Shown: positions 44,326 to 53,823, counted from the first letter of the stretch. The stretch is 64,000 nt of DNA from JBLIRR01 sp049472395 (GCA_049472395.1 JBLIRR010000021.1:31496-95495), one strand, 5' to 3'. Translations and numbers: made by a program. Notes: generated from the letters alone by a model not told the origin.

Positions 44326-44586
44326 CAGGTGTTAAAAATTTTTTAGCAATTATATTTATTATATTAAAAATATTTTTTGTGAAGTGTCCAAAGGAATAAT
44401 GAGTACAGCAACCGGCTACTCATACACTCTCTGTAAAAGAATTCACAGAAGAGGTCGATAGAGAAAGTAGGATAGAAAAAATGAAATCAAACGTTTAACA
44501 TTGAATTCTGACACAGAAATAGCTGTTGAATGTTCAGCTTGGATGTTAATCTTTTAAAACAACTTGGCGTTTAGGGGGCAAACACC

Positions 44587-45375
44587 ATGATCCCGGTAAT
44601 AATTCCATATTACAAGAAGAAAGATCAGCTTCAAAAATGCTTATATCATCTTAAGAATCAAACTCTTGAGGTAGAAATATTTGTTAGAGATAATACTGAG
44701 GATAATATTTATTATACTGCGGCCATCAATGAGGGGATTACACACTATTTAAATCGTGAGTGCCACTACATAGTTATTCTTAATCAGGATATGTATCTTG
44801 ATTCACATGCTATAGAAAAAATGGTGAGGTTTATGGATGTGCATCCTGAATGTGGTATTGGTACTCCATTGCAAGTGCATAGCCAGAATCCTGACTATGT
44901 GATTTATGCCGGCAGCTATGAGGCATTTCCTTCCGGGAAACACCAACAAGGAAGCCTTGCAGAATTTGGGGAGGATGAGCCAATTTTTTGGGGAAATGGG
45001 GCGTGCATGATTCTGAGAAAGAAAATGATACAAGAAATAGGCCTATTGGATAAGAATTTCATATTTATCGGAAGTGATAGTGATTATTCTTTCACTGCCA
45101 GATCAAGAGGCTGGCAGGTATGGAGGATAGCTGGTGCCAAAGGTATCCATGAGGTGGGTGCTGCTGCGTCGGTATCTGATGTGAACGCTGATTCGGGTAT
45201 GGATATTGAACTCTTAAAAGTAAATGATATGCTCTATTTTGCGAGAAAATGGTTATATGGAGGATTGTATTCACAGTTGGCGTATGAAGGGAAGCACTAT
45301 ACACCTGAGAAAATTCGTGCTCTGGTGACTCAGCTTGAAATGGCAAGAAATGCCCGATTAAAAAAATTTCCATAG
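44587..45375 (+). CDS. Family-2 glycosyltransferase
   Basis: The 262-residue GT-A protein starts with IPVIIPYYKKKDQLQKCLYHL and the ILNQDMYLD metal-site region (NQD in place of DxD). It continues with GNGACMILRKKMIQEIGLLD and DSDYSFTARSRGW, which are typical of GT2 proteins of the rhamnosyl/galactofuranosyl-transferase style. It is cytosolic. It is divergent from the flagellin gene and is the first of three glycosyltransferase genes on the plus strand, fitting a flagellin-glycan role. AGGGGGC is upstream of the ATG. Confidence 0.88.
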   Translation: MIPVIIPYYKKKDQLQKCLYHLKNQTLEVEIFVRDNTEDNIYYTAAINEGITHYLNRECHYIVILNQDMYLDSHAIEKMVRFMDVHPECGIGTPLQVHSQNPDYVIYAGSYEAFPSGKHQQGSLAEFGEDEPIFWGNGACMILRKKMIQEIGLLDKNFIFIGSDSDYSFTARSRGWQVWRIAGAKGIHEVGAAASVSDVNADSGMDIELLKVNDMLYFARKWLYGGLYSQLAYEGKHYTPEKIRALVTQLEMARNARLKKFP

Positions 45376-45439
45376 TCTACTACCTTATTCGCCCCATGGG
45401 AGGTGTTGTACATGAGAATTGCCGATGTGAGGAATAATT

Positions 45440-46147
45440 ATGGGAAATCTTACCAAGATTTATTATAGAATAAGTGAGAATAGCTACCGAAAGGAAAAGA
45501 TTAGTACCAAGGAAACATGCTTGAGAAATTTTCTTGATTGTTTTGATACTGTTCCGATTCAGCTTTTGTGCGATAATGTTTCGGATGGTTTTTATACCAC
45601 AGTGAAAGATATGGTGCAGCACCATAACGTTGATGTGTATAAATCAAATGTGGGAAATGCCGGGGCCTTTCAACTGGCAGTTAAATCAGCAATCGAGACC
45701 CTTTCTGATGAGCACATTGTCTATCTTGTGGAAGATGATTATTTGCACATGAATGATGCCAAAAGGATCCTTGAGGAGGGTTTCTCCACATTTTCTAATG
45801 TGGATTACCTCTCATTATATGATCATCCGGATAAATATAGCACGCTTTATCATTTCGGTGAGGTTACTAAAATCATAGCGTCCAGGTCAACTCACTGGAA
45901 ATGTTCGATAAGTACAACAATGACTTTTGCAGCGCGGATAAAGGCGCTCAGAGAGGATAAGGAGATTTGGGACTTTTTTACTCGCGCTCATCATCCACTG
46001 GATCATCAAGCATTTATAAGTTTGAGAAAAAAGGGCCGCATTCTTATCACCTCAATTCCTGGCCGCTCAACTCATGCTGAGCCCAAATTTTTATCTCCCT
46101 TTATTGATTGGTATGCAATTATAAGGAAATATGAGCAGGTGGGGTAG
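45440..46147 (+). CDS. GT-A fold glycosyltransferase-like protein
   Basis: The 235-residue protein has an N-terminal ISENSYRKEKISTKETCLRN and CDNVSDGFYTTVKD, a Gly/Ala-rich NVGNAGAFQLA, and the acidic HIVYLVEDDYLH in the position of the GT-A DxD motif. The C-terminus contains HHPLDHQAFISL. I do not recognise a numbered family. Position between a GT2 and a TPR-GT9 gene supports a sugar-transfer role. GAGGAA precedes the ATG. Confidence 0.72.
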   Translation: MGNLTKIYYRISENSYRKEKISTKETCLRNFLDCFDTVPIQLLCDNVSDGFYTTVKDMVQHHNVDVYKSNVGNAGAFQLAVKSAIETLSDEHIVYLVEDDYLHMNDAKRILEEGFSTFSNVDYLSLYDHPDKYSTLYHFGEVTKIIASRSTHWKCSISTTMTFAARIKALREDKEIWDFFTRAHHPLDHQAFISLRKKGRILITSIPGRSTHAEPKFLSPFIDWYAIIRKYEQVG

Positions 46148-46152
46148 AGGCG

Positions 46153-47748
46153 ATGGTAGTGAGCATAGAAAGGAGAGAAATTCGCAGAACATCTGAGAGT
46201 GCGCAGAGGCATGGCCAGACTGACTCTCTTAAGAATGCTGAAAAGCTCTATGAAAGCGTTCTGAAGGATGATCCCAACAATACCGATGCGCTCCATTCAT
46301 TAGCAATTATAGCCTATCAGAGGGGAAAACAGAAGATTGCTGCCGATCTATTGGGAAGGGCAATCGCCAATAATCCTCGTGAGCCAAATTTTTATAATAG
46401 TTTGGGGCTTGTGTGTGCAGCATGCGGCAAACATGACGAAGCACTCAGGGCTTTTCATATGGCGGTGTCCATTAAGTCAGATTATACTGATGCCTATTAT
46501 AATCTGGGATGCGCTCTTAAAAATCAAGGACACCTGAGCGAAGCTGCACAAAGTTTTATGAGGGCCTTGGAGCTTAAGTCGGATTTTGTTGAGGCCTGGT
46601 ATAATCTTGGCAATGTTCAACAGGTATTGACCCAGCTTGATGCGGCAATAGAAAGTTATCACCATGCTTTGGAAATAGACCCTGATTTCGCCAAGGCTTA
46701 TAATAACCTGGGGTATGCCCTCAAGGCCCAAGGAAATATTAATCCTGCAATTACCTGCTATAAGGAGGCGATTGCACATGAGCCAGATTTTGCCGAGGCA
46801 CACTGGAATTTGGCTCTTGCATATCTTATAAGCGGAAATTTCACCGAGGGCTTTAAGAGGTATGAATGGCGTTTTAGAAAGACCGATTGGAAGTGTACGT
46901 ATCCTTTTCGCTATAATATTCCCCGGTGGGATGGCTCAACCTACAGGGGAAAGACACTATTTGTTCATTACGAGCAAGGACTGGGGGATACACTCCAGTT
47001 TATTCGATATTTACCTGATGTGAAAGCCCGGGGAGGCAGTGTGATCTTTGAGACGGGAAAACCCCTTATAGGACTTCTAAAAGCTTTACCATGCATTGAT
47101 AAAATCATCGAGCCCTCTTCTGATGGAACGCTGTGTGAAGAGTGTGACATATATATCCCTCTTCTGAGTCTTCCTGAAATATTTGGGACACAGATTGAGA
47201 CGATCCCTGCTCATATACCTTATCTTTATGCGGACCCGGAAAAAGTAAAGTATTGGCAGGGAAGGCTTTCTGAGGGTCATTTCAAGGTGGGCATTGTATG
47301 GGCAGGGAAACCATCGCATCGCAATGACCATAACAGATCGTGCGCGGTTGATCATTTTATTCCCTTGGCACAGACCCCAGGTGTGCGATTATATGGATTG
47401 CAAAAGGGGGAGGCTGCTGCCCAGGCTGCGAGATTTTCCCAAAACGTACTCTATAATGTAGGAGAGGAGTGTGAAGATTTCAGCGATACAGCAGGAGTCA
47501 TTGAAAACTTGGACCTTATTATTTCAGTGGATACGGCTGTTGCACATCTTTCTGGGGCAATGGGGAAAAGGGTATGGACTCTCCTTCCCTTTGCTCCCGA
47601 CTGGCGCTGGCTTCTCATAAGGGAGGATAGCCCCTGGTATCCGACGATGAGGCTTTTTAGGCAACAAATCGGTGGTGAGTGGGCTGAAGTATTTCATCGT
47701 GTCGCAAAGGCATTGCGCGTGCTGGTGCATACATCCTCATCACCTTGA
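46153..47748 (+). CDS. TPR protein with C-terminal GT9-like glycosyltransferase domain
   Basis: Residues 25-235 form about six TPR units (FVEAWYNLGNVQQVLTQLDA, FAKAYNNLGYALKAQGNINP and similar). After RYEWRFRKTDW comes a GT9/heptosyltransferase-like domain: FVHYEQGLGDTLQFIRYL near 275, VGIVWAGKPSHRND near 380 and ISVDTAVAHLSGAMGKRVWTLLP near 460. This TPR-GT plan is known next to flagellin genes in several bacteria. It starts 5 bases after the previous gene. Its end overlaps the convergent CDF transporter by 55 bases, an unusual arrangement. Confidence 0.88.
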   Translation: MVVSIERREIRRTSESAQRHGQTDSLKNAEKLYESVLKDDPNNTDALHSLAIIAYQRGKQKIAADLLGRAIANNPREPNFYNSLGLVCAACGKHDEALRAFHMAVSIKSDYTDAYYNLGCALKNQGHLSEAAQSFMRALELKSDFVEAWYNLGNVQQVLTQLDAAIESYHHALEIDPDFAKAYNNLGYALKAQGNINPAITCYKEAIAHEPDFAEAHWNLALAYLISGNFTEGFKRYEWRFRKTDWKCTYPFRYNIPRWDGSTYRGKTLFVHYEQGLGDTLQFIRYLPDVKARGGSVIFETGKPLIGLLKALPCIDKIIEPSSDGTLCEECDIYIPLLSLPEIFGTQIETIPAHIPYLYADPEKVKYWQGRLSEGHFKVGIVWAGKPSHRNDHNRSCAVDHFIPLAQTPGVRLYGLQKGEAAAQAARFSQNVLYNVGEECEDFSDTAGVIENLDLIISVDTAVAHLSGAMGKRVWTLLPFAPDWRWLLIREDSPWYPTMRLFRQQIGGEWAEVFHRVAKALRVLVHTSSSP

Positions 47749-48626
47749 AATGTGATTTGAAGAGTGGATTCTATTATTTTATAGTGATGAAAGAGATGGT
47801 TATTGACCAGTGTAATAAAGGTATTCTGATTAATGGATGATTGATGAGTCTTATGGAGAGTGATATGAGCTGAAAAAACAAGCATATCAGAGGTAATTGT
47901 CCAAAGATGCACATTTGTTAATTCTTTAATCTCCGGGAAAGCATTCTTTAAATCATCAGAGATAATATCAACATTGAGTCCTGCAGGGGCCATTTCCAGC
48001 AATATTATGCCGGATGTCTTTAATACCCCGACTGCCCAAAAAAGAATAACAATTGATACACCTAAGCTCACGAGAGGATCGATAATATACCAGCCGGTGT
48101 ATGATATAATAACTGCTGCTATGACGATACCAACAGAGGAAGCGGCATCTGCAAGTATATGGTAAAATACGCTTCTTACATTAAGATCATCTTTATGACT
48201 TCCGTGAAGAATCGCAATGCTGGCTAAATTGACGGTAAGTCCCAAAAGCGCAATGAACAACATATGGGGACCAAGGACTTCCTTGGGATATATTATTCTC
48301 CCTATTGCTTTGTAAATAATAATACCGACAACCATAAGAAGGAAAATACCATTGACAAATGCAGCTAATATTTCCGCGCGATAGAGGCCGAACGTCCGGT
48401 GATGGCAGAGGGGCTTTCTGGCAATTTTGATAGCGATAAGACTTATTGCGATAGTAAAACAGTGTGTAAACATATGCCCTGCATCACTCAATAAAGCAAT
48501 GCTATGCACAAAAAACCCCCCAATAATTTCCACAACCATTACAAAAGCTGTAATAGAAAGGGAGAGGATCAGCTTTTTCTTTTCTGTCGAGCGATAAGCC
48601 GGTGACTGTTCAGTGCATGTGTGCAT
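47694..48626 (-). CDS. Cation diffusion facilitator (CDF) transporter
   Basis: A 310-residue membrane protein with about six transmembrane helices. CDF metal-site motifs are SDAGHM (residues near 48-53) and HILADAASS (near 157). A typical C-terminal cytoplasmic domain follows (PEIKELTNVHLWTITSDM). It should export Zn, Co, Fe or another divalent metal using proton exchange. The His-rich loop between helices 4 and 5 is short (ILHGSHKDDLN). It is the last gene of a minus-strand run with NUDIX, cNMP and YgiQ genes (38, 13 and 12 base gaps). Confidence 0.92.
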   Translation of the reverse strand: MHTCTEQSPAYRSTEKKKLILSLSITAFVMVVEIIGGFFVHSIALLSDAGHMFTHCFTIAISLIAIKIARKPLCHHRTFGLYRAEILAAFVNGIFLLMVVGIIIYKAIGRIIYPKEVLGPHMLFIALLGLTVNLASIAILHGSHKDDLNVRSVFYHILADAASSVGIVIAAVIISYTGWYIIDPLVSLGVSIVILFWAVGVLKTSGIILLEMAPAGLNVDIISDDLKNAFPEIKELTNVHLWTITSDMLVFSAHITLHKTHQSSINQNTFITLVNNHLFHHYKIIESTLQITFQGDEDVCTSTRNAFATR

Positions 48627-48664
48627 ATTATGATATTGTATTCCCCCTTATTCTCATAATAAAT

Positions 48665-49621
48665 TTAAAAAAAAACTTTATCCTGATGTGTGAGTATATG
48701 TTGTAGGTGGCAGTGAGATGCCGTTGAGAGAGGAGCGATGGCATCTTGAGAGAAAAAGCGGGCATGTGATTGTGTTGTCCCCTCTCCCTCAATTTTCCCT
48801 TGAATAATCGCGCATTGAAACACAAAGTTGACGAGTTTACATCGTGTGCCATAAGGAGAGATACCAAAGAGGGGAGAATCTGAATATATACCCATAAGTC
48901 TTATCGGCTGAATAACAAGGCCTGTTTTTTTTCTTACTTCATAAATAACTGTTTGATCAATCCGTTCACCTGCGTGAAGGTATCCTCCGGGAAGCTCCCA
49001 TACATCTTGAACATTATTGTGCAAAAGCACTACACGCTTTTTCCCATCCTGAATAAAAGCAGTGGCGATCGGTAATATAAGAGGCGTCTCATTGAGTCTT
49101 TCTTGGAGTATTTCAAAGAATGGCTTATCACACTCCCTGTTTCCGGGACTTCCGCGGTCAAAAGAGGGAGAATCCTCGTGCAGGAGAAGGTCATTGGCCA
49201 TAGCCCTATACCAGGGAAATGTGGGAGGTGGTGTATCTTGCGGAAACCATTCTAAATTAAGGGTTTCATCATTATCAATTCTCAAATTTCCTCCCACAAC
49301 ATGGCATGTAAAACAGGCTGTCACCTGGTGAACTCTATCATTGTTCGGATAGAACACATCAAAATCCGGTGAGCTATAAACGCCTACCAGTTCCTTTGGC
49401 TCAACCTCCAATCCGCTTTCCTCATATACCTCTCGTGCCACACACTCTGGAAGGGATTCCTCCAGTTCAAGAATACCCCCGGGAAGCCCCCATCGGTTGA
49501 AATCGGTGCGATGTTGCCAAAGCACCCGGCCCATCTCATCAAGGACGCAGGCGCTTGCAAAGAGAAGAGGTATTTTGTGATGGCCTATCTGCTGACGAAT
49601 CAAGGTAAGGTAAGAAGTCAT
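48665..49621 (-). CDS. Tandem NUDIX protein, second domain degenerate
   Basis: The 318-residue protein has two NUDIX folds. The first (about residues 15-145) carries a full box: GGILELEESLPECVAREVYE with EESGL next. The second (about 185-310) has GGYLHAGERIDQTVIYEVRK with KTGL next: the Arg is Tyr and the catalytic Glu pair is Lys-Lys. Hydrolysis therefore probably occurs only in the first domain. NUDIX enzymes hydrolyse nucleoside-diphosphate-linked compounds. The second domain may bind substrate or regulate. It follows the cNMP gene by 13 bases. Confidence 0.9.
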   Translation of the reverse strand: MTSYLTLIRQQIGHHKIPLLFASACVLDEMGRVLWQHRTDFNRWGLPGGILELEESLPECVAREVYEESGLEVEPKELVGVYSSPDFDVFYPNNDRVHQVTACFTCHVVGGNLRIDNDETLNLEWFPQDTPPPTFPWYRAMANDLLLHEDSPSFDRGSPGNRECDKPFFEILQERLNETPLILPIATAFIQDGKKRVVLLHNNVQDVWELPGGYLHAGERIDQTVIYEVRKKTGLVIQPIRLMGIYSDSPLFGISPYGTRCKLVNFVFQCAIIQGKIEGEGTTQSHARFFSQDAIAPLSTASHCHLQHILTHQDKVFF

Positions 49622-49634
49622 TCATTATTCCTGG

Positions 49635-50090
49635 TTATCTGTTCATCATTGCATGGTTCATTTTGTCCAGGCGATTGACTAGTTTCTCAATAATTTTATC
49701 TTTTATTTTTTCTCGAATATGCACGTTTAAATTATCCATCATGCTTTTATCTATTTTTATCACAATAGACTCTTCACTTGCAATGACACTGGTTGTTCTC
49801 GGAGCATTGGTCAGAAATGACATCTCACCAAAAAATTCTCCTGCTTCGAGCCGGGCAAGGGGGAATTGTGAATCCCCTTTGGTGACATTGACAGTTCCCG
49901 AAAGGAGGATAAATATGGATGCATCCTCGCCCTTTTCTCTGATAAGATATTCTCCTTGTTTATACACAAAGAATTGGGCATGAAATGCAATAATTCTTTG
50001 TTTTTCCTGAATGGAGAAATTATTAAAAAAGTCCAGCCTGTTTATAATCTCAATCATCTTTTTATGATCTAATTGATCGATTTCATACAT
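49635..50090 (-). CDS. Cyclic-nucleotide-binding-domain protein
   Basis: The 151-residue protein is one CNBD: FFNNFSIQEKQRIIAFHA, EYLIREKGEDASIFILLSG, and the phosphate-binding cassette GEFFGEMSFLTNAPRTTSV (R of the RTTSV pair binds the cyclic phosphate). There is no DNA-binding helix-turn-helix, so it is not a classical Crp. The C-terminus is a charged helix. It may sense cAMP or c-di-AMP-like ligands and act through a partner. It sits between YgiQ and NUDIX genes. Confidence 0.9.
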   Translation of the reverse strand: MYEIDQLDHKKMIEIINRLDFFNNFSIQEKQRIIAFHAQFFVYKQGEYLIREKGEDASIFILLSGTVNVTKGDSQFPLARLEAGEFFGEMSFLTNAPRTTSVIASEESIVIKIDKSMMDNLNVHIREKIKDKIIEKLVNRLDKMNHAMMNR

Positions 50091-50102
50091 TACCTACTCT
50101 CC

Positions 50103-51818
50103 TTAATACCCTGATCGGCCCGAATTGTGCTTCACTTCAACAGCCAACATATTCTTTTGTCGTTCTTTTTTCATACTGTTCTTTTCAATGAAGATGGTCT
50201 CGTCGGAAAAGGGGTCAATCCCCGTATAATACATTAGCGTGGAATAAGTCGATGGTGTGGGTGTAAAGATTTGTATCTGTCTCGGATTGATCTTCAGCTC
50301 TTTTGAGGCAATTAATCTGAGTTTCATCATATCAGATCCGGTACAGCCCGGATGCGCTGCGAGAAAATAATAGGTGAGGAATTGTTTTTTCCTCGCTTCT
50401 TTGGTTAATCGATAAAATAGATCCTTGAACAGAAGCAAAGGTTCCTTACCTGGTTTGCCCATTCTCTTGAGAACTCTCTCTTCGGTGTGCTCAGGCGCTA
50501 TCTTCATCTGTCCCGATACATGGTGATGCACTACCTCTCTGAGATACACAATCCCATGCTTTTTATCCTTAAGGAGAAGATCATATCGAATACCTGATGC
50601 AACAGTGACTTTTTTTACTCCCTTCACCCTTTGAAGATTCTTTAATAATTCTATTTGCTTTTTATGTGAAACAGGAAGGCGTGAACAAATATCAGGATAG
50701 AGGCAGCGCCTCTCAGCGCACTTTCCCCTGGTTAGTTTTTTCTTACATTCAAAGCCATACATATTTGCGGTCGGCCCCCCCACATCGAGAATATGGCCTT
50801 TAAAATCAGGATATCTGGTGAGTCGTGTTGCTTCTTTTACGATGGATTTCTGACTTCGCCACCGTATAGTGCTGCCTTGATGAATAGCAATAGAGCAAAA
50901 GTTGCACTCTCCGTAACACCCTCGATGAGTGGTAAGTGAAAATTTAATGGTGTCAACCGCCTTCACCGGCCCTTCACGTCTATAAAATGGATGCACGTCC
51001 CTCTCAAAATCCATTTCATATACCTCATCCAATTCGTGCTGCGTAAGATATGGCGCGGGAGGATTATGAATCAGGTAGCGGTCTCCATGTTTTTGATATA
51101 ACCCTTGTGCGCAGAGAGGATTATTATTCCTATAAAAGAGATGAAACATCTCAATAAAGGCATGTTTATTTTCACTTACGCACTCAAAGGGTGGAAGTTC
51201 ACAATAGTGTTCCTTTTTCTCCTTTGAGATATAACAAATCCCCGGTATATTTCTAAAATCTTCTTCTCTTTTTAACTTTTCAGCACACTCTATAATTGTT
51301 TTTTCTCCCATGCCATAGACGAGAATAGAGGCCTTGGCATCAAAAAGAATGGATCGCCGTATGCTGTCTGAATAAAAATCATAGTGGGCAATACGCCGTG
51401 TGCTGGCCTCAATCCCCCCGAGGAGGATGGGTGTTGTATTCTTAAAATATTTTCTAATGAGATTCGTGTACACAATAACAGCACGGTCAGGTCGAGCCTT
51501 ATTCACTCCCCCGGGGGTAAAATCATCTCTGTTTCTTCTCTTTTTTGTTGCAGTATAGTTGGCCACGAGGGAATCACTACTTCCTCCCGTGACTCCCCAG
51601 AATAATCTCGCTTCCCCCAAACGAGTGATATCCTTTCCTGAAGAAATATCAGGTTGTGCAATAACACCAACACGGTATCCTGCCCGTAAGAGCACCTTCC
51701 CAATAACAGATATTCCTATAAATGAGCTATCAATATAACTGTCTCCTGATATGAGTATAATATCCAATGTATCCCATTTAAGCTTATGTAATTCTTCTTG
51801 CGTCGTGGGAAGAAACAC
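50103..51818 (-). CDS. ygiQ: YgiQ family radical SAM protein
   Basis: The 571-residue protein matches YgiQ. An N-terminal domain (ILISGDSYIDSSFIGISVIG, LLGGIEASTRRIAHYD) is followed by the 4Fe-4S/SAM motif CYGECNFC and KGHILDVGGPTANMYG. Later come GQMKIAPEHTEERVLKRMGK and a C-terminal part with TYSTLMYYTG. Its reaction is unknown. The start is a GTG at 51818; no ATG is better placed. It heads the run YgiQ-cNMP-NUDIX-CDF. The C-terminal extension is shorter than in E. coli YgiQ (739 residues). Confidence 0.92.
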   Translation of the reverse strand: MFLPTTQEELHKLKWDTLDIILISGDSYIDSSFIGISVIGKVLLRAGYRVGVIAQPDISSGKDITRLGEARLFWGVTGGSSDSLVANYTATKKRRNRDDFTPGGVNKARPDRAVIVYTNLIRKYFKNTTPILLGGIEASTRRIAHYDFYSDSIRRSILFDAKASILVYGMGEKTIIECAEKLKREEDFRNIPGICYISKEKKEHYCELPPFECVSENKHAFIEMFHLFYRNNNPLCAQGLYQKHGDRYLIHNPPAPYLTQHELDEVYEMDFERDVHPFYRREGPVKAVDTIKFSLTTHRGCYGECNFCSIAIHQGSTIRWRSQKSIVKEATRLTRYPDFKGHILDVGGPTANMYGFECKKKLTRGKCAERRCLYPDICSRLPVSHKKQIELLKNLQRVKGVKKVTVASGIRYDLLLKDKKHGIVYLREVVHHHVSGQMKIAPEHTEERVLKRMGKPGKEPLLLFKDLFYRLTKEARKKQFLTYYFLAAHPGCTGSDMMKLRLIASKELKINPRQIQIFTPTPSTYSTLMYYTGIDPFSDETIFIEKNSMKKERQKNMLAVEVKHNSGRSGY

Positions 51819-51977
51819 AGGTTCTCTATAGTGTCGTGATAAATGTTAAAAATATCGAGAATAATGGTATAAAAAAAGTCTTTATAAGGTGGCGCCACAT
51901 TTGAGTGGAGAGGGTTGCCAGAAATATAATAAGACATGCCGGAATTAAGGAAGAAACTAAGAGTATCCCTGTCATTG

Positions 51978-53315
51978 TTATTGAGGATGATTCAGTTCTC
52001 TAATAGTGATCGTTGCTCTTTTTGCCTCAGCATAGGTAATACCGGGGGAATCATCGACTCCGGCCCCGAATATTTTAAATGACACCCTGTTCTGCTCGAT
52101 GAGTTTTAAAAAATTTTTGTCATTCATAAATAATTTTTTTAAATCGACCATCGTATAATAGGCCCTTAATTGGCTTAATTTCTTATTGTCGATTTTTGAT
52201 CCCCTTTCTACAACAATATAACGGGAAGGGAAAAAATAATCAGCATTATCAAACTCGACAGTCTCTTCTGCATAGGTTGCATAATAAGGTCTCTCATCCG
52301 CATAACCTGTTATTTCGATCTGAAGGTTCCCATAATCTTCTTCTGTTGCATATTTTTTAAAAAGTTTTCCTGCCTCTCTATACAATCCCTTCAAGATTTC
52401 CTCAACTTTAACGGAAGATTCCAGTTCTTCGGGGAGAATCTTTGTAATGCCTATTTCTTTTCTATAATGCTCGATGAGCGTTTTTAATTTTTGAGCATTT
52501 TCTCTCGTGTTATATCGATAATACCCTGTGATAAAATATTTAAGGTCTTCCTTTAAAAATGTTTTTAGATCAATAAAAATTTCTCTTCCTTTCGGATTGG
52601 GAATCGGGTTCTCAAAGGCTTCAACCGTATAGGCATTAACCTTTCTGACAATCTTATCTTTTATTTCCGGTTCTTCTATGATTTCCGGGGGCTCTTCTTT
52701 CATCTTCTTTGCTATTTTTTTCTTTTGTTTCGGTGGAGGAGGGGATCTGTCGAGAGATGATAAAATTTTTTCTCTCTCACCTTCAATTTGCCTTTTTATC
52801 TCATCCATTGCCTTGCTCACAGTGAGATTAAATTCTGAGGAATAAATATCAGAGGGCCTTTCCACCCACAAGAATCCAGACCATGTATTCATTTTATTGT
52901 GCGCGCTATATTTTGCAATGAACCTTTTTTCTTTATCCAATACCTTGAGCTCAACCTTTGCGGTGCGCACATCCTTTTTCGCCGGTGCACCGAATACAAT
53001 AAAGGGAAACCATAAAATCCCCCATGGTTCACTGGCCTTTATTAATTCGATATCAACATACACATAAAGCTCTGGTATGCTAGACTCAGGATTTGGGAAA
53101 ACATTATCGTGCAGATCGTTTTTAATGGTAGCTTTTAAGGTAGGTGGAACAATTTCCCCTATAATGGTAAGGTTGACATCTATTTTTGTTTTAGATTTTA
53201 TTGGAGGAGTGACCCTTTCTTGAGAATTGTAGGTAAAATGTGCAATTGAGGTGCATCCTACACACATGATGAGCGTTCCCATAATGAGAACTATATTTTT
53301 TATACCTCGTATCAT
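51978..53315 (-). CDS. Lipoprotein with OmpA-like C-terminal domain
   Basis: A signal peptide ends in a lipobox-like CVGC, Cys at residue 21. The N-terminal half has strands and coiled-coil/Lys-rich parts (KKKIAKKMKEEPPEII). The C-terminus resembles the OmpA peptidoglycan-binding fold: LQIEITGYADERPY, LSQLRAYYTMVDL and EAKRATITIREL match the GhaD, LSxxRA and AKRR positions. An outer-membrane lipoprotein tethered to the cell wall is likely. AAGG before the ATG supports the start. It stands alone on the minus strand. Confidence 0.78.
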   Translation of the reverse strand: MIRGIKNIVLIMGTLIMCVGCTSIAHFTYNSQERVTPPIKSKTKIDVNLTIIGEIVPPTLKATIKNDLHDNVFPNPESSIPELYVYVDIELIKASEPWGILWFPFIVFGAPAKKDVRTAKVELKVLDKEKRFIAKYSAHNKMNTWSGFLWVERPSDIYSSEFNLTVSKAMDEIKRQIEGEREKILSSLDRSPPPPKQKKKIAKKMKEEPPEIIEEPEIKDKIVRKVNAYTVEAFENPIPNPKGREIFIDLKTFLKEDLKYFITGYYRYNTRENAQKLKTLIEHYRKEIGITKILPEELESSVKVEEILKGLYREAGKLFKKYATEEDYGNLQIEITGYADERPYYATYAEETVEFDNADYFFPSRYIVVERGSKIDNKKLSQLRAYYTMVDLKKLFMNDKNFLKLIEQNRVSFKIFGAGVDDSPGITYAEAKRATITIRELNHPQ

Positions 53316-53551
53316 TATCGCCTTCTTTTCTTTTGTTCATTTATTATCTGATCGGCATAAATCCTCTCTTTCCATTGAAAGGGTCTTGAATTTATTGCCA
53401 AAAAAATGTATTTTATAATATATCTAATATAGGTAAGATTCATTTTAAAAAATAAAAAATAATTATTTCCTCTCTTGAAAGCATAAAAATAATATTTTTT
53501 CAAGGCATTCAAGGCATTTATAAATAATTATAAGGTGGTATGGAGGTATAT

Positions 53552-53818
53552 ATGGGTCGAAAAAGAGATAAAAATGTATTAAAAAGAGAAATAGAATCAT
53601 TAAATGACGAGATTAAAAATCTTGGTCATAGGTTAAGTGAGCTGCTTCATGTGAATTGTTCTTTTGGGAAATGCATTCTTGATCCTGAAGTAAACATGAT
53701 TCAAAACAGGCTGATAGAAGCGCAAGAAGCAAAGGCATTGTTAGAACGAATTAGGAAAAATAGAGGTGGATCTTCGAAAGAAAGGAAAATGAAAGCTAAG
53801 GAAGCACATAAAAGATAA
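53552..53818 (+). CDS. Small helical protein (88 aa)
   Basis: It is mostly helical: an N-terminal basic MGRKRDKNVLKREIESLNDE, a two-Cys turn (VNCSFGKCIL) and a long helix (NRLIEAQEAKALLERIRKN) with a Lys/Arg/Ser-rich tail. I do not recognise it. GGAGG lies 6 bases before ATG 53552; an ATG at 53540 is possible. It ends 5 bases before the convergent NfeD gene. The gap before it is AT-rich and has a small TTCAAGGCA direct repeat near 53498-53516. Confidence 0.6.
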   Translation: MGRKRDKNVLKREIESLNDEIKNLGHRLSELLHVNCSFGKCILDPEVNMIQNRLIEAQEAKALLERIRKNRGGSSKERKMKAKEAHKR

Positions 53819-53823
53819 ATATT

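Noticed and set aside
51716..51937. Small minus-strand frame overlapping the YgiQ start
   Set aside because: Out of frame with YgiQ, no family features and no ribosome site; YgiQ explains the shared region.
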